Source: Ciona savignyi (taxonomy: Eukaryota; Chordata; Ascidiacea; Phlebobranchia; Cionidae). Taken from it: DNA of 64,000 bases. Shown piece after piece: positions 1 to 12,009 of the stretch (the first letter of the stretch is position 1; every line of letters begins with the position of its first letter). The notes under the pieces were generated by a model. That model searched no databases and was not told where the DNA came from. It saw nothing but the letters and a program-made list of their open reading frames with translations. The translations under genes were made by a program, and so were the position numbers. Where the stretch lies: contig CH003424.1 in assembly GCA_000149265.1 (NCBI GenBank), forward strand, positions 773,717-837,716. The letters run 5' to 3'.

Positions 1-1
1 A

Positions 2-292
2 GTTATACATGAAATCAAAACGACCGTCACCTTTGAGAACATTCAACAAGAAACCATCAACATTTGCTGTGCTATTTTAGAGGAAAGTTACGAACAAGTG
101 AAGAATGCTCCCAACAACGACGGGCAAGGCGGTAAATCTGGTTTCGTTATGAATTTGGGAGCAGCGATTGGGGCATTCATTCGCCGATCAAACCGACCGA
201 AAACAATAGAACAAGACACAAATGCGTCCTGTTTTCCGTCAGTCATTTATCTTAGGAGCCTAAACATTGGTGAGAAATTGGAGAACATTTAA
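2..292 (+). pseudogene. Partial last exon of an atlastin/GBP-like GTPase (paralogue copy)
   Basis: The frame is open from base 2 to a TAA ending at 292 and enters from outside the window. Its product closely matches the last exon of the minus-strand GTPase at 2870-3211: both carry a NIQQETI block, an ILEESYEQV block, a G-A/T-AIG segment and a short C-terminal stretch after PS(I/V). It is therefore the 3' end of a second copy in opposite orientation. The two last exons face each other about 2.6 kb apart. It differs by many substitutions and has a slightly longer tail (KLENI). Whether the rest of the gene exists to the left, so that this is a functional exon rather than a fragment, cannot be seen. 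Confidence 0.7.
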
Positions 293-660
293 ATAAACGT
301 TACATTTAAAATAATATTTCAGTTAGTTTGGTGTGAAGCGTTTTACATATAATTAATTCTTTTTTATTGCAGGACAAATATTTTAATGTAAATAAAGTAA
401 TTTTATTAACCTTGTATATGAATGTACTATGACATCTCTTTTAAATAGTGTAAGTCCTATTATATTCCGATATTTGTAAATGTATTGTATCTATTTGTCC
501 TAACTGCTAACCCTAAATGTCTCCTTTTCCAGCATGAACAATATTGTATTTTATGTGTTTAAAGATAAATTAAAAACCATCCAAAATGTTATACCTGTCA
601 CATGGTTGTTTAACTACGCAGAAACATGGCACTAACATTGTAATATCTGATCCCGTCTCT

Positions 661-890
661 TTAAAGCTTTATATTTAAATTAAGTTTGCCGAGAGTTTGT
701 TGCTTGGTTGAGCATACGATATTTAACGAGTTGTTATTGAGGGGAATGACAAACAATGGGAGGAAAATCAAATAGTTTCTGCAGTTTTTCTTTACAAACT
801 GATCCCATATTTGATAGAATGACTGCGATAAATCCATGCACTGCAGGCCTAGGGCACACAACAAGTTACTATGATCAAGTAATAAAGCGA
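661..890 (-). repeat. Left arm of inverted repeat (partner 2175-2403)
   Basis: The reverse complement of this block matches 2175-2403 at a high level. Shared stretches include the TGCATGGATTTATCGCAGTC, TAACAACTCGTTAAATATCG and TATGCTCAACCAAGCA segments. Together with the flanking terminal exons (2-292 and 2870-3211) it forms a mirror-image arrangement, so it is most likely part of one inverted duplication. An 88-codon open frame lies here on the minus strand, but the matching frame in the partner arm is broken by a stop, so I do not call it a gene. Confidence 0.7.
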
Positions 891-1405
891 TTTTATGACA
901 TCGTATGTTGAGTGATTGCAATTCCAAAGAGTTAATGGTTCAGAACAACGACCTATTGTTGTTTATCTCGGCACTTCAACAATCTTACATCGTGCTTATT
1001 ACGGCCGAATTGCTGGTTTTAAAACTTTTATTTTATGGAATTCTATTTAAGTGTAAAACGTTTGTTTTGGCAAGAAGGGAACTCATGGGTTTCTGAGTTA
1101 CCTATCCAAAATTTATATCTGTGTGTTCTGCATAAAGTATTAACATTGGCGTTCTACAAAACAACAATAAAAACAAATAAAAAAGCAAACATCTCTAAAA
1201 TAATGAATAAAACTGGAATATTTTAATTAATGTATTTTTTATTTTAAACTTAATATTATTTTAATTTTTTTTAATTTAAAGTAAATTAACCTTTATAGTT
1301 CTAAGATATTCAAAAACTTAAAATATCGGCAACAAAATGCCTAAAATGTGGCCAAAAATCGTCGTGCTTATATTCTCGGTTCTGGGGAAGTTTCCCTTTC
1401 GTGAT

Positions 1406-1582
1406 TTAGGATAGGATAGGATAGGAAATTCATTTTTATCCCCGTGAATGGGAAAACCAAGGGGGTTAAAACACGGGCAATCGTCAGATCACCTCGCGCC
1501 AACCATCGGGTTACTGGAGCTATTGCAGTGTGTTGTATATGCATAGGAGGATATTCATTTTTATCCCCGTGAATGGGAAAAA
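1406..1582 (-). repeat. tRNA-SINE, 5'-truncated copy plus a second 3'-end fragment
   Basis: Begins with (aggat)n and then the reverse complement of the SINE body (ttcatttttatccccgtgaa). The body breaks off near 1540 and a second short tail copy follows at 1543-1582. Confidence 0.75.
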
Positions 1583-1746
1583 CTCTGGGACCCATGCGTT
1601 TATGCTTGCAGAAACAAACTACCGTTACATACTCGGTGTATAAAATACAATTTGAGGTTAGGGATCCTGTAGTATGAATATATGGCATACAAAAATGTGT
1701 TTTACAAATAGTGGTGGTTAAGCACGTGGTTGACACTCTCTAGTTT
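1583..1746 (+). repeat. Dispersed repeat with a Helitron-like 3' end
   Basis: From GGGACCCATGCGTTTATGC to a CTAG end near 1743, this block matches 53103-53262 nearly base for base. Just before CTAG lies an imperfect palindrome around CACGTG. A terminal CTAG followed by T and preceded by a hairpin is the 3' signature of Helitron-type elements, but no Rep/helicase coding is present here. Confidence 0.55.
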
Positions 1747-1776
1747 TTAAATTATTATTCGATTGTTCTGTTTTTG

Positions 1777-2070
1777 TCCGGCCCTGTGGTCTAGCGGTTA
1801 AGTGCGTCGCCTTTCAATCGAAAGGTTTCAGGTGCGAAACTGGTCGCTAGCTAGTCGGTTGTGTCCTTGGGCAAGGCACTTTACGGACATTGCCTGAACC
1901 CAGCGGATTAATGGGTTCTACAAAATTGAAGGAACGTGTCTATCATATACAACACACTGCAATAGCTCCGGTAACCCGACGATGGGCGCGAGGTGATCTG
2001 ACGATTGCCCGTGTGTTAACCCCCTTGGTTTTCCCGTTCACGGGGATAAACATGAATATCCTATCCTAAT
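1777..2070 (+). repeat. Full-length tRNA-headed SINE, young subfamily
   Basis: The head has an A-box-like TGGTCTAGCGG (about 1788-1798) and a B-box-like GGTGCGAAACT (about 1831-1841), typical of tRNA-derived SINEs. The body runs through GTCCTTGGGCAAGGCAC and AACACACTGCAATAGCTCC and ends in CACGGGGATAAACATGAATA plus the (atcct)n tail. It is very close to the copies at 48517-48822 and 50682-50984. Confidence 0.85.
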
Positions 2071-2174
2071 ATATCCTTCTAACCGAAGTAATCACTACAC
2101 CATTTGTGACTTACTTATTACTGTACAATTGTACTGCATCTTAAAGTCTTTAATATGACAGAAACCTATGTCAT

Positions 2175-2403
2175 AAATTCGCTTTAAGCATAGTAACTTG
2201 TTGTGTGCTTTAGGCCTGCACTGCATGGATTTATCGCAGTCATTCTTCCAAATATTGGATCAGTTTAAATAGAACTTCAGAAACTTGATGTCTTCTCTTC
2301 CATTGTTTGTGCTTCCCTCAATAACAACTCGTTAAATATCGTATGCTCAACCAAGCACCAAACTCTCGGTAAACTTAATTCAACTATAAAGCTTTAAAGA
2401 GAT
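2175..2403 (+). repeat. Right arm of inverted repeat (partner 661-890)
   Basis: Inverted partner of 661-890; see that entry. The spacer between the arms (about 900-2170) is filled by two SINE insertions and the Helitron-like repeat. Confidence 0.7.
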
Positions 2404-2667
2404 GGGACCATACATGCAAATGAGATATATATTGTTGCGTATTAATGTAACTAGACACAGTAAAATCACCAAACTAAAGCTATTGTACGGATTCTTGTAT
2501 TTTGAACCCAAAACTGTATATCCAGTATGCGGACAACAAAATTACCACTACAATATTTTAATCAAGATATATATAGTTCTATCTCTTATTTAAATACCAT
2601 AAGATAATTAAAAGCTTCTACTTGAATACGAGACTTATATATCTCTATTTAAATAAATTTCTGTTAC

Positions 2668-2673
2668 TTTATT
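2668..2673 (-). terminator. Candidate polyadenylation signal of the GTPase gene
   Basis: AATAAA on the minus strand about 200 bases after the stop codon at 2870. It is the first good match downstream. The region is AT-rich, so chance occurrence is possible. Confidence 0.35.
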
Positions 2674-2869
2674 TACAAATTTAATTAATAAAATATTATA
2701 TAATGGTTTGAAATAGATATGCAATCACTTACAAAGATATTGCAATTCTTTTGTATACAATGACCCCAGAATGAAATATCAAAAAATGGTCTGTGATTAA
2801 TCTGTAGCCCAACTCACTTCATAATGCATTAATTGAGATAATCGAAGCGCAATGTTTAAATTGCCGATT

Positions 2870-5800
2870 TTAGTTACCAATTTGCAGCCTTTTAAGGAAC
2901 ATGATTGATGGTAGACCGGAAACATTAAGGTTCTCTTCGAATGTTTTTGGTAGCTCTGTCAGACCAAGGAAAGACCCTATCGCAGTTCCTAATTTTCTAA
3001 CATAACCAGGTGTGTCAACAAACCCGTCATCGTAGGGAGCATTTTCCACCTGTTCGTAACTTTCCTCTAAAATATCACAGCAAATTTTAATGGTTTCTTG
3101 TTGAATATTCTTAAAAGGAACGAATGTTTCAATTTCGTGTGTTATCGCAGCCTTAAAACATTCGTGCATTTCATGAAGACTACTGTTGTTTGAGTATCGT
3201 TTTCTCGCCACCTGGAATATTTGATTAAATAAGTCCAGCAGGTTAATTCTTCTGTCAGGTGGACAGCAGTACGTTTATGGAAGCAAACCAACACCAAACA
3301 ACTTGGATATATTATTTATTTGTTTATTTATCGGACGTTGCTGGAATCGAGTGGTTTAATAGATTTAACAAATTGCAGAAAAATATACCCAGTGTATTTA
3401 ATACTATGCAATAACTCGGAAAATCCTGTGGACAAGATTATCTGACGATTACAAGTGTTATAACATCCTTTACGTTTTTTTATTCCCGGAAATAAGCATT
3501 TGAATTCAGTTAAATTAATAGCGAGTGTAGTGTGTTATAATAAAAATTTCATACCTCGTACATCTTGTCCAAATAGTCCACTTTTAATTTTTCGGAAAAT
3601 TGAACGAGTTTGTTGCGAATAAGTTGCTGTTCAGATTAGAAATAGATTAGTTTTTGTCTGTTGGAAAACATTTGGTATTGTGAGCCTAATGGAAATTGCG
3701 TATGTCGTCTTTTTTTCGTGAAGTCATAAAATTCAAAATTAATCGGTTGTGTTTTTGAATACGGCACTGAGCAGACGTTGTCCTATTAGGCCGATTAATC
3801 ATCTTATGTGTTGACTATTAAGTGTGACAATGAACACGTCGTATTAAGTACATTATAATAGCCCCCCTTTCCAGACTAAAGGTACAAGGTGATCAGACAA
3901 TTTCCCGAGCAATAGTGCCTGCGTTTTCATGAGTATTATAAAATACAATCCCAGTGCATATCTTACCCCATGGTTGCTGTTCTTTCTCATGATCATTTCA
4001 AAATATGTTTCAATATCTTCCTCAAGTGCCTTCATGTTTTTCTCAAACTCTTCAAGTGGTTCCGTTTTAACGAGAATGAAGCTCTTTAATGCCCTTTCCT
4101 TGGCTTCACGATGTACCTTGTTTAGTTTCTGGATATCGACATATTCGTCCTAAAATGGATTTACAATAACATTAAAGTTTGCAACCTGTGATATTTTTTC
4201 GAAACTACTAGTACTGACTATTTATTGGTGTAATAATGCGGCTAAGGAGTAATAATTTTCATATAAATCGGAGATTTTTTTTTCTACTTCGATATTGTAC
4301 ACTTGTATACAAAACGAGCTGGATTTCTTTATCAGGTCAGTCTACCTACATGTATCATTGCTTCGTAATATTCTGTTGCCAACGATTTTCGTTTTGCGAT
4401 GAACTGGTGATCTGCTTCTAGCTGTCGTGAAACAGTTCATTTTTTTATAAACTACTTAGAGAAATATAGTTTTGGGAAAATTGTTTACAGCTAAATAGTA
4501 AACTTGGCCGATTCAATAATTGCACCCATTTAAAAAAATGAAAATTTAAAAATGTTACTGATTCGAAATTTAATCCGGTAAGAATATACAAAAGATTAAA
4601 ATTTGAAACAAAATTTCGGACATAATAAGATAATTATGATTTGTTTTTATGTTTGACATATCCACAATAATGTTTGAATTATTATCTTTAGTATAAAAGC
4701 AATTAAGCTTACCCTCGCATAGTTGTTTTTATCGAGCAAGCATTTAAGTTCTTCCTCCATTAGTTCTGCAACTTTTTGCTTGCACAGCTGAACAAACGAC
4801 TCTTTACAACCAAGCGCTACAACATTTGTTACCGTTGCCATGATCACGGTTCTTGCCTCGTCGTGCACGGAATGTAGTTCTGATTCCGCCTTATATTCGT
4901 CGCCTGTAGCCTTTAAAGGTATTTTAAACCTTGCACGTTAGATGTCCTATACCAGGCACGGGCAAGATATGGCCGATGGGCCGGGTCCGGCCAGTGAAGG
5001 GACTTGGATCGGCCCGTAGACTGTTTCTAACCATACCCTGTAATTAAGATATTGAATACTATTCATGTAATAATCTGGACAACTAAGGACTTTATTTTCC
5101 CACATCTGGCCGACAAGAGAAAATTACCCACCTCTGACCACCCCTGCCGACAAAAAAAATTGCCCACCCCTGTATTATACTATCCGATCGTTCTAAAAAG
5201 GTATAAAAAGTTTTACCTTTTTCATATGATGCAGGTATTTCTCCTTTACATTTATGAGTATATCTTTCAGATCTTTCTGCTTCACTTCCTTTTAAAACAA
5301 ACATTTTATTTTATTTTTCGGCATATGAAAATATATGTCTTATATCATTTAATGTACATTAATAAGATCTAAATGCGGAATCACCGCAGAAATTAAACGT
5401 TTTTATAATATATCTTAACATGCTAATGTTTAAATTTATACTGTTTTATTTTTAGGTTTATTTTAGGGTTTTCCACTTTTTTTTAAATTTAAAATAAATT
5501 GTCTCTATATCGATTGCAAATACAAAGAATATCAGCCAAAAAATACTACAATGGGGAAAGACGACTTTCGTGCATATATTCTTGGCTGTCGGGAGTTTAC
5601 CCTCTAATGATTTACCCTAAATTAGCCACATTCTTATACATTAGCTAAGACCTTAAAGCGATTGTCCCACATCAGTATAGCAAAATATTTAAAATTACTG
5701 TGCTGAGGGTTCGTTTGCAAATTAGAACTTAACTTACGTGTCGTTTTTGAAAGTCATGAAACCGTTGCATTATTTTCCGGATGAGTCTTGTTTCTTTATC

Positions 5801-8800
5801 TGCTTTAAAATTCGTGTCTTTTCCAACAACGGAATCGTTAAAAACCGTGAGTGCAGCTAATATACTATCATCATGAGCTGCGGTCATGTCAACGTTTTCA
5901 TCCAGCATTGCCTGCAAATAAATAACATGAAACATATTGACGTGCGATTAAACACTTCGGTCGTGTAGTTTATTTAATATTATAGACAAAAAACATATAT
6001 GATTAGTAATACCTACACTTTAGCCACTTTCGTTGCGTTCCCATGGATTATGAAGGACCGATAAAGAAAGCTAACTATGCTGCTAACTGATAATCAGTAT
6101 AGTATACTAAACTTAATATTTTTCAAGAAATCAAAGCGTACCTCTTTCATGAGTTTCTGGTACATTTGATATGATTTCGCCATAAGTAATCGCATTGCTT
6201 GCTCGATCAATGGCTGCGTTAAATAAATGGGTATAACAATTCCCTGAAATCGACTGTATAATATATATTACTAAAACATAATAGCACAATATATGGGGCA
6301 CTAATATATTCTGCATTACTTATTTACCAAGATCAGTTGTATAATATATATAGATTCAGATGATATATATATATATATATATAGTTAGTATGTACTAATT
6401 GTAAAATTACTCTATCTATGCCTTTATCTATAGATAACTACCAATCAATATAGTGTTTATCATTGTAATTGACAAACAATTTTTTAGTTGTACCCTCCGT
6501 TTCTCATTTTCTTTCTCAAATTCTATGAGTTGTCTTTCCATTTCAAGTTGCAGCTTAACTTCTTCATCGTTGTTACACTTGTCAAACTCTATCGCAGACT
6601 TCTTAAACGCTTCCTTTGCTGTTCTTGCAGCAATTTCTGATGAAGATATCAGATTTTCTACCCAATGGGCTCCTGCAATCTAGAAATAAGATATTTAACG
6701 TTACCAAGTACAATTTAAGCTGATTCTTGTCGGTATGTATTAAATTATTAGGTAACATTGTTGAGTATGTCATTGAAACAAATATGTGTATCCAGGTCCC
6801 AAGTCAATTTTATTAACCTTCGCAAAATCAAGGACTATTTGAGATTTATATTTGAACCAAACCATACATAGGTTACTGACTAAGAGACTTCAGTACGCCA
6901 AATATAAAATGACTTAGTTCAATTACAAATTCGAGTTCAGTCATTTTGGTGTTTTAGAATTCGGCTTAAAACTGTGTAGCATTTCGTATAATCTATATTT
7001 GTTTTAATTTATTTTATGTCCTAAATATTTTGTGTTTTACGTCGTTTACTTTTGCATTTAAAGTTTTCCGACTCTCACATATTATTACCCGTTATGTAAT
7101 TATCACCCTCTACGGGCCTTTGTATTTTGCCGTTTAAATCGTTAACATAGTTTTCCCACCTAATTCCCCACAGTAAGTAAAACGTGCAGATGTGAAACGT
7201 CTCGCACGTAAACTTCTCGCACCTCGTAAATGCCCTATATATATTCTGGAAAGTTGAATAAGATAATGTAACCTACTATATAACCTACCTCAACCTAAGT
7301 AACTTGCGCCAGACTATATAATTCGCATTTAGAATAAGTAATCTGCATTACAATATTTAAAGACGTAAAATACAATTATACTGAACAAGGAATCTGATTT
7401 TGGAATTGAGAAAAGATTAAGCAACGAAGAAATATTGGCCACTATAATAGTTAGTGGACGTTCTGTGGAGAGTAGACTTTCCGCTGCGCAGCTCGCGAAA
7501 GACCGTTAGGCAGCCAGCCTAAACAAGCTCAGCTAACGTCCCGGTCAGTAAACTACAAAAGAAAGCGCGAGCCTACAACTGCAGTCATTGCGAACACTAG
7601 CGTTGGATTTATTACCTTTTCCAACTTCCGATAATATACTTCTCCAGCAGCAGTAATTTGTTCGTCGATAACCATAGCCGCGTTCTTCTGTAATCAAAAC
7701 TCTACATGAGCAATCAAATATAGTTTTTTTTTATAACGCAATAAGATGTAGGCTAACAATTGTTTTGACACAAATAAAGGCGGTTCTGTCCTTATCATTA
7801 CAGCCCCGTGGATGGTATATAGGTAACCAAAATTTGCCTGAAGTAAAATGTACATTGTATCTCTTCAATTCGAGTGACTGAGTCCAGAAATTATGTTTGT
7901 TATTAAAATAGATATATGTGACCCTCAACAATTTTGTAAGATAAAAATATTTACACAATCCATGCACGGTCGATAGCAATCTTTAACAACCAACTTCTAA
8001 TCTCAAGGTACATACCCTCTTTTCACTATTTAATGCAGATAATCCGAGAAATTGAATCCTGATATTAGCAATCATTTGTCCCAGACATGCTTGGCTTTCT
8101 TTTTTATCATCAAGTACATCATTGATTTTAAATTGTTTTACTGCTGCATCCAGGCATTCAGAGTGAAACCGTTTTAATGTTGAGAGATCCCATACGACAT
8201 CCCCAATCTAAGAAATTTAACATAGTAAACAATAATTGAAAATAAATCCCTATGAGCATTTCGGTTTAAAATATGTTCTACAAATCACCAGCGTGTCAGT
8301 AGGCCTAAGCATCATTTAAAGTTTTATCCGGAGGGAACAACCGCTTCTTGGCGTTCTAACGATACGGTACAAAATTATTATGCGTTTCCTAATGTTTATA
8401 TTGAAAATTGACCAAAAATATTGTCAGACATATAAAACATTGCAATGACTGTATTTACCCTTTCCTGCATGTTCATCTTATACTCGGTTTCAATTTGTTT
8501 GATTTTCCCCAGAAAACTAACTCTTTCACTGCTCTGTAAAATGTAAAGGTAAACACTTGTATTGATTTGGACAAGCATTTTTTTACTTGGACGTACCTGC
8601 ACTAATGTATCAACCTTGGGCAAGTCACCGCTACTGAGAATTTTTGTGTATTCAATTACAAGATCGATGAGTCCTTCTCCAGTTAGTACACATCCATTCA
8701 GCATTTTTACGACAAGGGTTTTTCTTTCAAACAAATACTTGGCCAACGCATCAACCTCGTTCATGAACGTGCTGTCAATATCTGTAAAATGTTCAATAAA

Positions 8801-10421
8801 TCATCTATTTAGAGATATACAAGCCTATTATACGAAGTGTAACAATATTAACCCGATAAATAGACGTCAGATCTTTTTTTCTTCCGAGACGATATTTTAG
8901 TTCCTGGTCGAGGCATCAGTGCACAGCAAACTTCCGTGAACGAGTCTTTTAGGTTCCGTCGAACCAATGTGTTTTCTTTGATGTGATCTTCCATTACCGA
9001 TCTAAGATACTTGGCCCCTCCACCAAAGCCGTATTCAAAATCAGGTTGCTCCCAGTTGCGAAGCAAAAATAAAAGTCCCTGAATAACAATTAATTTATGC
9101 CTGAAATAATAAAACGTGTGGAGATTATATTTACCTGAAAGGGAATGATGGACGAATTGAGTTGATGTTTGCACTGGGCAATATACCTTGCATAGTTGGT
9201 AAATACCTAAAAAAATATTGTCTGCTTAAAAAATGAATCTAGATAAGCAATACATTTGGTCTTTTTTAGCCGTTTTAATCTACAACGCACAGTAGTAAAA
9301 TAATATTTGGAACCAAATTAAGCTAATAACACCTATCACGGATCTTACATATTATAACGGGTTTAGTTTTAGTTTATTTATTTTTTCCCCAGTTTTAAAA
9401 AATGGCAAACGAATATAATCACGATACAGGAACGGGAAAAGACGGCAAAACGAACAGTCGTTAAAACACGCCAGTAAAAAAACTACTTAATTCGTATGTA
9501 TTTTAGTTCCTAATAGGATTGCTTCAATCAGGACAAATTGACCTGTAAATGCTGAAGATCACTCTCATTTATGATTTCCGATAAGTTGTAAATTTGGACC
9601 GAACTGAGTAGTGTGCTCAATGCAAATATTACCGAGCAGTCTTTTGCGCTTGTTTGCATGTCAAACATTCCTTGGGTATCCATTAAAAACACTGCAACTT
9701 CCTGCCAATGTATTGCCAATACTGTTAACAATTTTGTCATTCGTTATATAAACAACCATACTTTCCCGTATTTGTCTTTCAGCATGAAAGGTGTCTTTGT
9801 GATATGAATTCCAATCGTATCTCTTTCAGTGCCACCACGAAATCCAAAAACATTGCTTAGTTTTCTGTTCGCGTCCTTGTACCAATTTGGTGACTAATGT
9901 AAAAATATTAATGAAGATATAGAACTGCTGTAAAGATATGTCAGTTTTGCAATCTCATATCAACTGACCTGGTTTTTCAATAAGTAATGAGCGAGTAAAT
10001 TTAGAATGAATGATTTTCCTTTTCGAAATGGTCCAGCCACACTTATAATAGCAACGGGTAGGCTTCGAACGTTGTCAAAAATTTCTTCAAACACATCAAA
10101 TTTAAGCTTAAATTCTTTACCGTGCATCTCCAGAATAGGAACCGATGAATAATCTGTTAATACCATATTTGGAGAACTTCAGTTATTACAGTATATGTGT
10201 ACTTTGCTTTATTTTGAACCTTTTAAATTCAAAAAAATACTGTTGCGGTTTAAATTTCGCTCAAGCCATGTTTGTTAATTGTTCACATGGCGCAAGCTAC
10301 TAAAAGTTAGTGATTTAGATTGATATACTCTTAGTTTACATCGAATTAATTATCCACATTATTTTAATAATCACACATAATAATTCCCACCTTCTGCAGA
10401 TTTCGGCATGATTCTTGACAT
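2870..10421 (-). CDS. Atlastin/GBP-like large GTPase with six tandem helical modules
   Basis: Nineteen-exon model, 909 codons, all frames and phases consistent: 10421-10391, 10153-9969, 9893-9762, 9701-9543, 9206-9135, 9078-8853, 8781-8597, 8533-8459, 8207-8016, 7687-7616, 6679-6494, 6243-6142, 5911-5738, 5288-5217, 4910-4713, 4421-4350, 4149-3967, 3626-3555, 3211-2870. The G domain has P-loop GPFRKGKS (residues 51-58), a G2 Thr in GGTERDTIG (about 98), G3 DTQG (124-127) and, at the G4 position, LLRNW (about 198-202) instead of the family's Arg-Asp. The P-loop and the block [14 protein letters not shown] are atlastin-like. A linker with [14 protein letters not shown] follows, then six repeats of a short exon ending Y-x3-M-like and a long exon with an L-x3-H-x-E-A-x3-A pattern. 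I see no transmembrane pair and no CaaX box, so it is probably soluble like GBPs. Alternative start: ATG at 10166 without the first exon. The function, GTP-driven membrane remodelling or immune defence, is inferred. Confidence 0.85.
4953..5172. mobile_element. hAT-type MITE (220 bp) in an intron of the GTPase gene
   Basis: Ends are CAGGCACGGGCAA and TTGCCCACCCCTG, imperfect terminal inverted repeats. Flanks tcctatac (4945-4952) and tattatac (5173-5180) are a decayed 8-bp target duplication (6 of 8 match). The interior has no coding capacity. The 8-bp duplication and CAGG ends point to hAT. Confidence 0.65.
6361..6383. repeat. (AT)n microsatellite
   Basis: About eleven uninterrupted AT dinucleotides within an intron of the GTPase gene. 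Confidence 0.85.
9375..9485. repeat. Dispersed repeat fragment
   Basis: The segment with CACGATACAGGAACGGGAAAA and ACGAACAGTCGTTAAAACAC resembles segments near 41245-41470, 50110-50250 (and its duplicate near 58150-58270) and 61925-61975. Shared words are gacacaggaac, cgaacagycgttaaaacac and gcgaaaaaataatatg. Class unknown. Confidence 0.4.
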
Positions 10422-11246
10422 TTTGCAATCGTCCTATCAAACTTTTAGCAAAATACTATAAATAATCCGTATACAAAACTGCCGTGTTTCACTGGCTTTT
10501 GAATCACAACGAACAAGAAGGCGGCTCTTGTTAAATATTTATTAATTTTAACCTGGCAAACTTTGTTTTTAGCGTATTCCTACTATAAGACGGTCGTGCT
10601 TACCATGAGGTGTTACGACCGTATTTTTATTGGCTCATAAAAAATAAAAAGCAAAGTAAATTTCATAGCCCGGGCTTAACGCAAATAGTAACATGTATAA
10701 ATCCGCGATAATACAGAAACTAGAAATCAATATATTACAATTTAAGGGATGTTTACCTGCCCAACTGCACACGAAGCATGGCCGACAACTCATAGCTAAT
10801 TATTTCCCAGTAAGACCCCTGGCCGTTGTCTAAAATAACAAAAGCGTACCGTACAAAATTACACGGATATATTAACGTTAACTTGGAATGCTCTTGTGTT
10901 ATTGTTGCTTTTGAATACAGCTTCATATATTGCATTTAGGTCTGTTAAATTAAAATCACTATTATTCATATATCTATGTGGAGTAATATTATAAATGAGC
11001 CTATTAGACGTAACAACCCAATCGCTAGTTGCGCAAAAAAGATTTGAGAGTTTTTGAAGTGACTGGTTGAGATATTTTCTGTATTTAATTTGACTTGAGT
11101 CATGTTTTTTAATATTAATTTCCATTTATTATGTATACAAGTAAGGTTCACAAGTGAAAGTGGTCTATTGTGTAAAAAAGTTTACAAACTTTCCCAATTT
11201 TTTTTGTTATACAAGTTTAAGTTGGAAGAACGTTTTGATTTTAACA

Positions 11247-11401
11247 GGTTCTACTAAATTGAAGGAACGTGTGAATCATACACAACACACTGGAATAGCT
11301 CCGGTAACCCGACGGTGGGCGTGAGAGAATCTGACAATTTCCCGTGCGTTAACCCCCTTGGTTTTCCCACTCACGGGGTTAAACATAAATATCCTATCCT
11401 A
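11247..11401 (+). repeat. tRNA-SINE, 5'-truncated
   Basis: Starts at the ggttctactaaattgaagga part of the body and runs to the atcctatcct tail; the tRNA-like head is missing. Confidence 0.75.
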
Positions 11402-11579
11402 TATTTTTAGAGTTTAATAATAAGCGTTTTTGTAAAGAGAAACTGTTGTGAAATGTCTGCTTGCAGACACAAACGTTGTAACTTTTGTAAATGATACACC
11501 ATGTGGGAGGTGGTAGGTAAACAGGTCACCCATTAAGTTCATTTAGAAAATATAGATATCGAATTTAATACGGTAAATC

Positions 11580-11716
11580 AAAAGACCATTTAGGTTCTAC
11601 TAGCAAAACAAACGGTGTACACTGTGAATCAGATAAACCAAGGGTGATTAGGTAGCCAGGGAACCGAATCGTTTTGCAGAGGCTTTAAAAATCGTTGACA
11701 TTCTCTAGTTATCCAA
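11580..11716 (+). repeat. Possible diverged copy of the Helitron-like 3' end
   Basis: Ends in GTTGACATTCTCTAGTT, close to the GTTGACACTCTCTAGTT ends at about 1743 and 53262. The rest is not clearly alignable by eye. Confidence 0.3.
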
Positions 11717-12009
11717 TGCACACTTATTTATTTATTTATCGTTAACACAAGGGCATTATGGGTATTATAATATTAACATTGGGAGTGCTTTATTATTTTA
11801 TGCACTATAACAACAATATGTCATTAAACTGTGATGCCCAGTTTTGTTGCTTTTTCCCTTACCAGCCATTTTATTATTAACGTTTATACTGATAATTTTT
11901 ATTCCCGGGTATATATGGAATAAAACAAATTCTCACCATTTTTTTCTTTTTATCTTATTAAATTCAAACTTAAAGGAGGTCAGTTTAAGTTGTTAAAATA
12001 TTATTCGTA

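Larger units (their letters stand above)
10422..12009. other. Intergenic region between GTPase and Cys-rich gene
   Basis: Upstream region of the minus-strand GTPase and of the plus-strand gene at 12010, so it probably contains both promoters. No convincing TATA box is seen at either. It holds a SINE (11247-11401) and a short Helitron-like 3' end (about 11580-11716). Open frames on the minus strand at 10753-11151 have no recognisable features. Confidence 0.5.

Noticed and set aside
661..927. 88-codon minus-strand protein
   Set aside because: Its mirror copy at 2175-2403 has a stop in the same frame and no motif is visible.
1407..1425. (aggat)n runs as telomere-like repeats
   Set aside because: They always sit at the 3' end of a SINE body and vary from one to four units.
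1788..1845. Functional tRNA gene in SINE heads
   Set aside because: The A and B boxes are recognisable but cloverleaf arms do not pair and the sequence continues into the SINE body.
5092..5304. 70-codon minus-strand frame across an exon and the MITE
   Set aside because: Wrong frame for the GTPase exon at 5217-5288 and half of it is MITE sequence.
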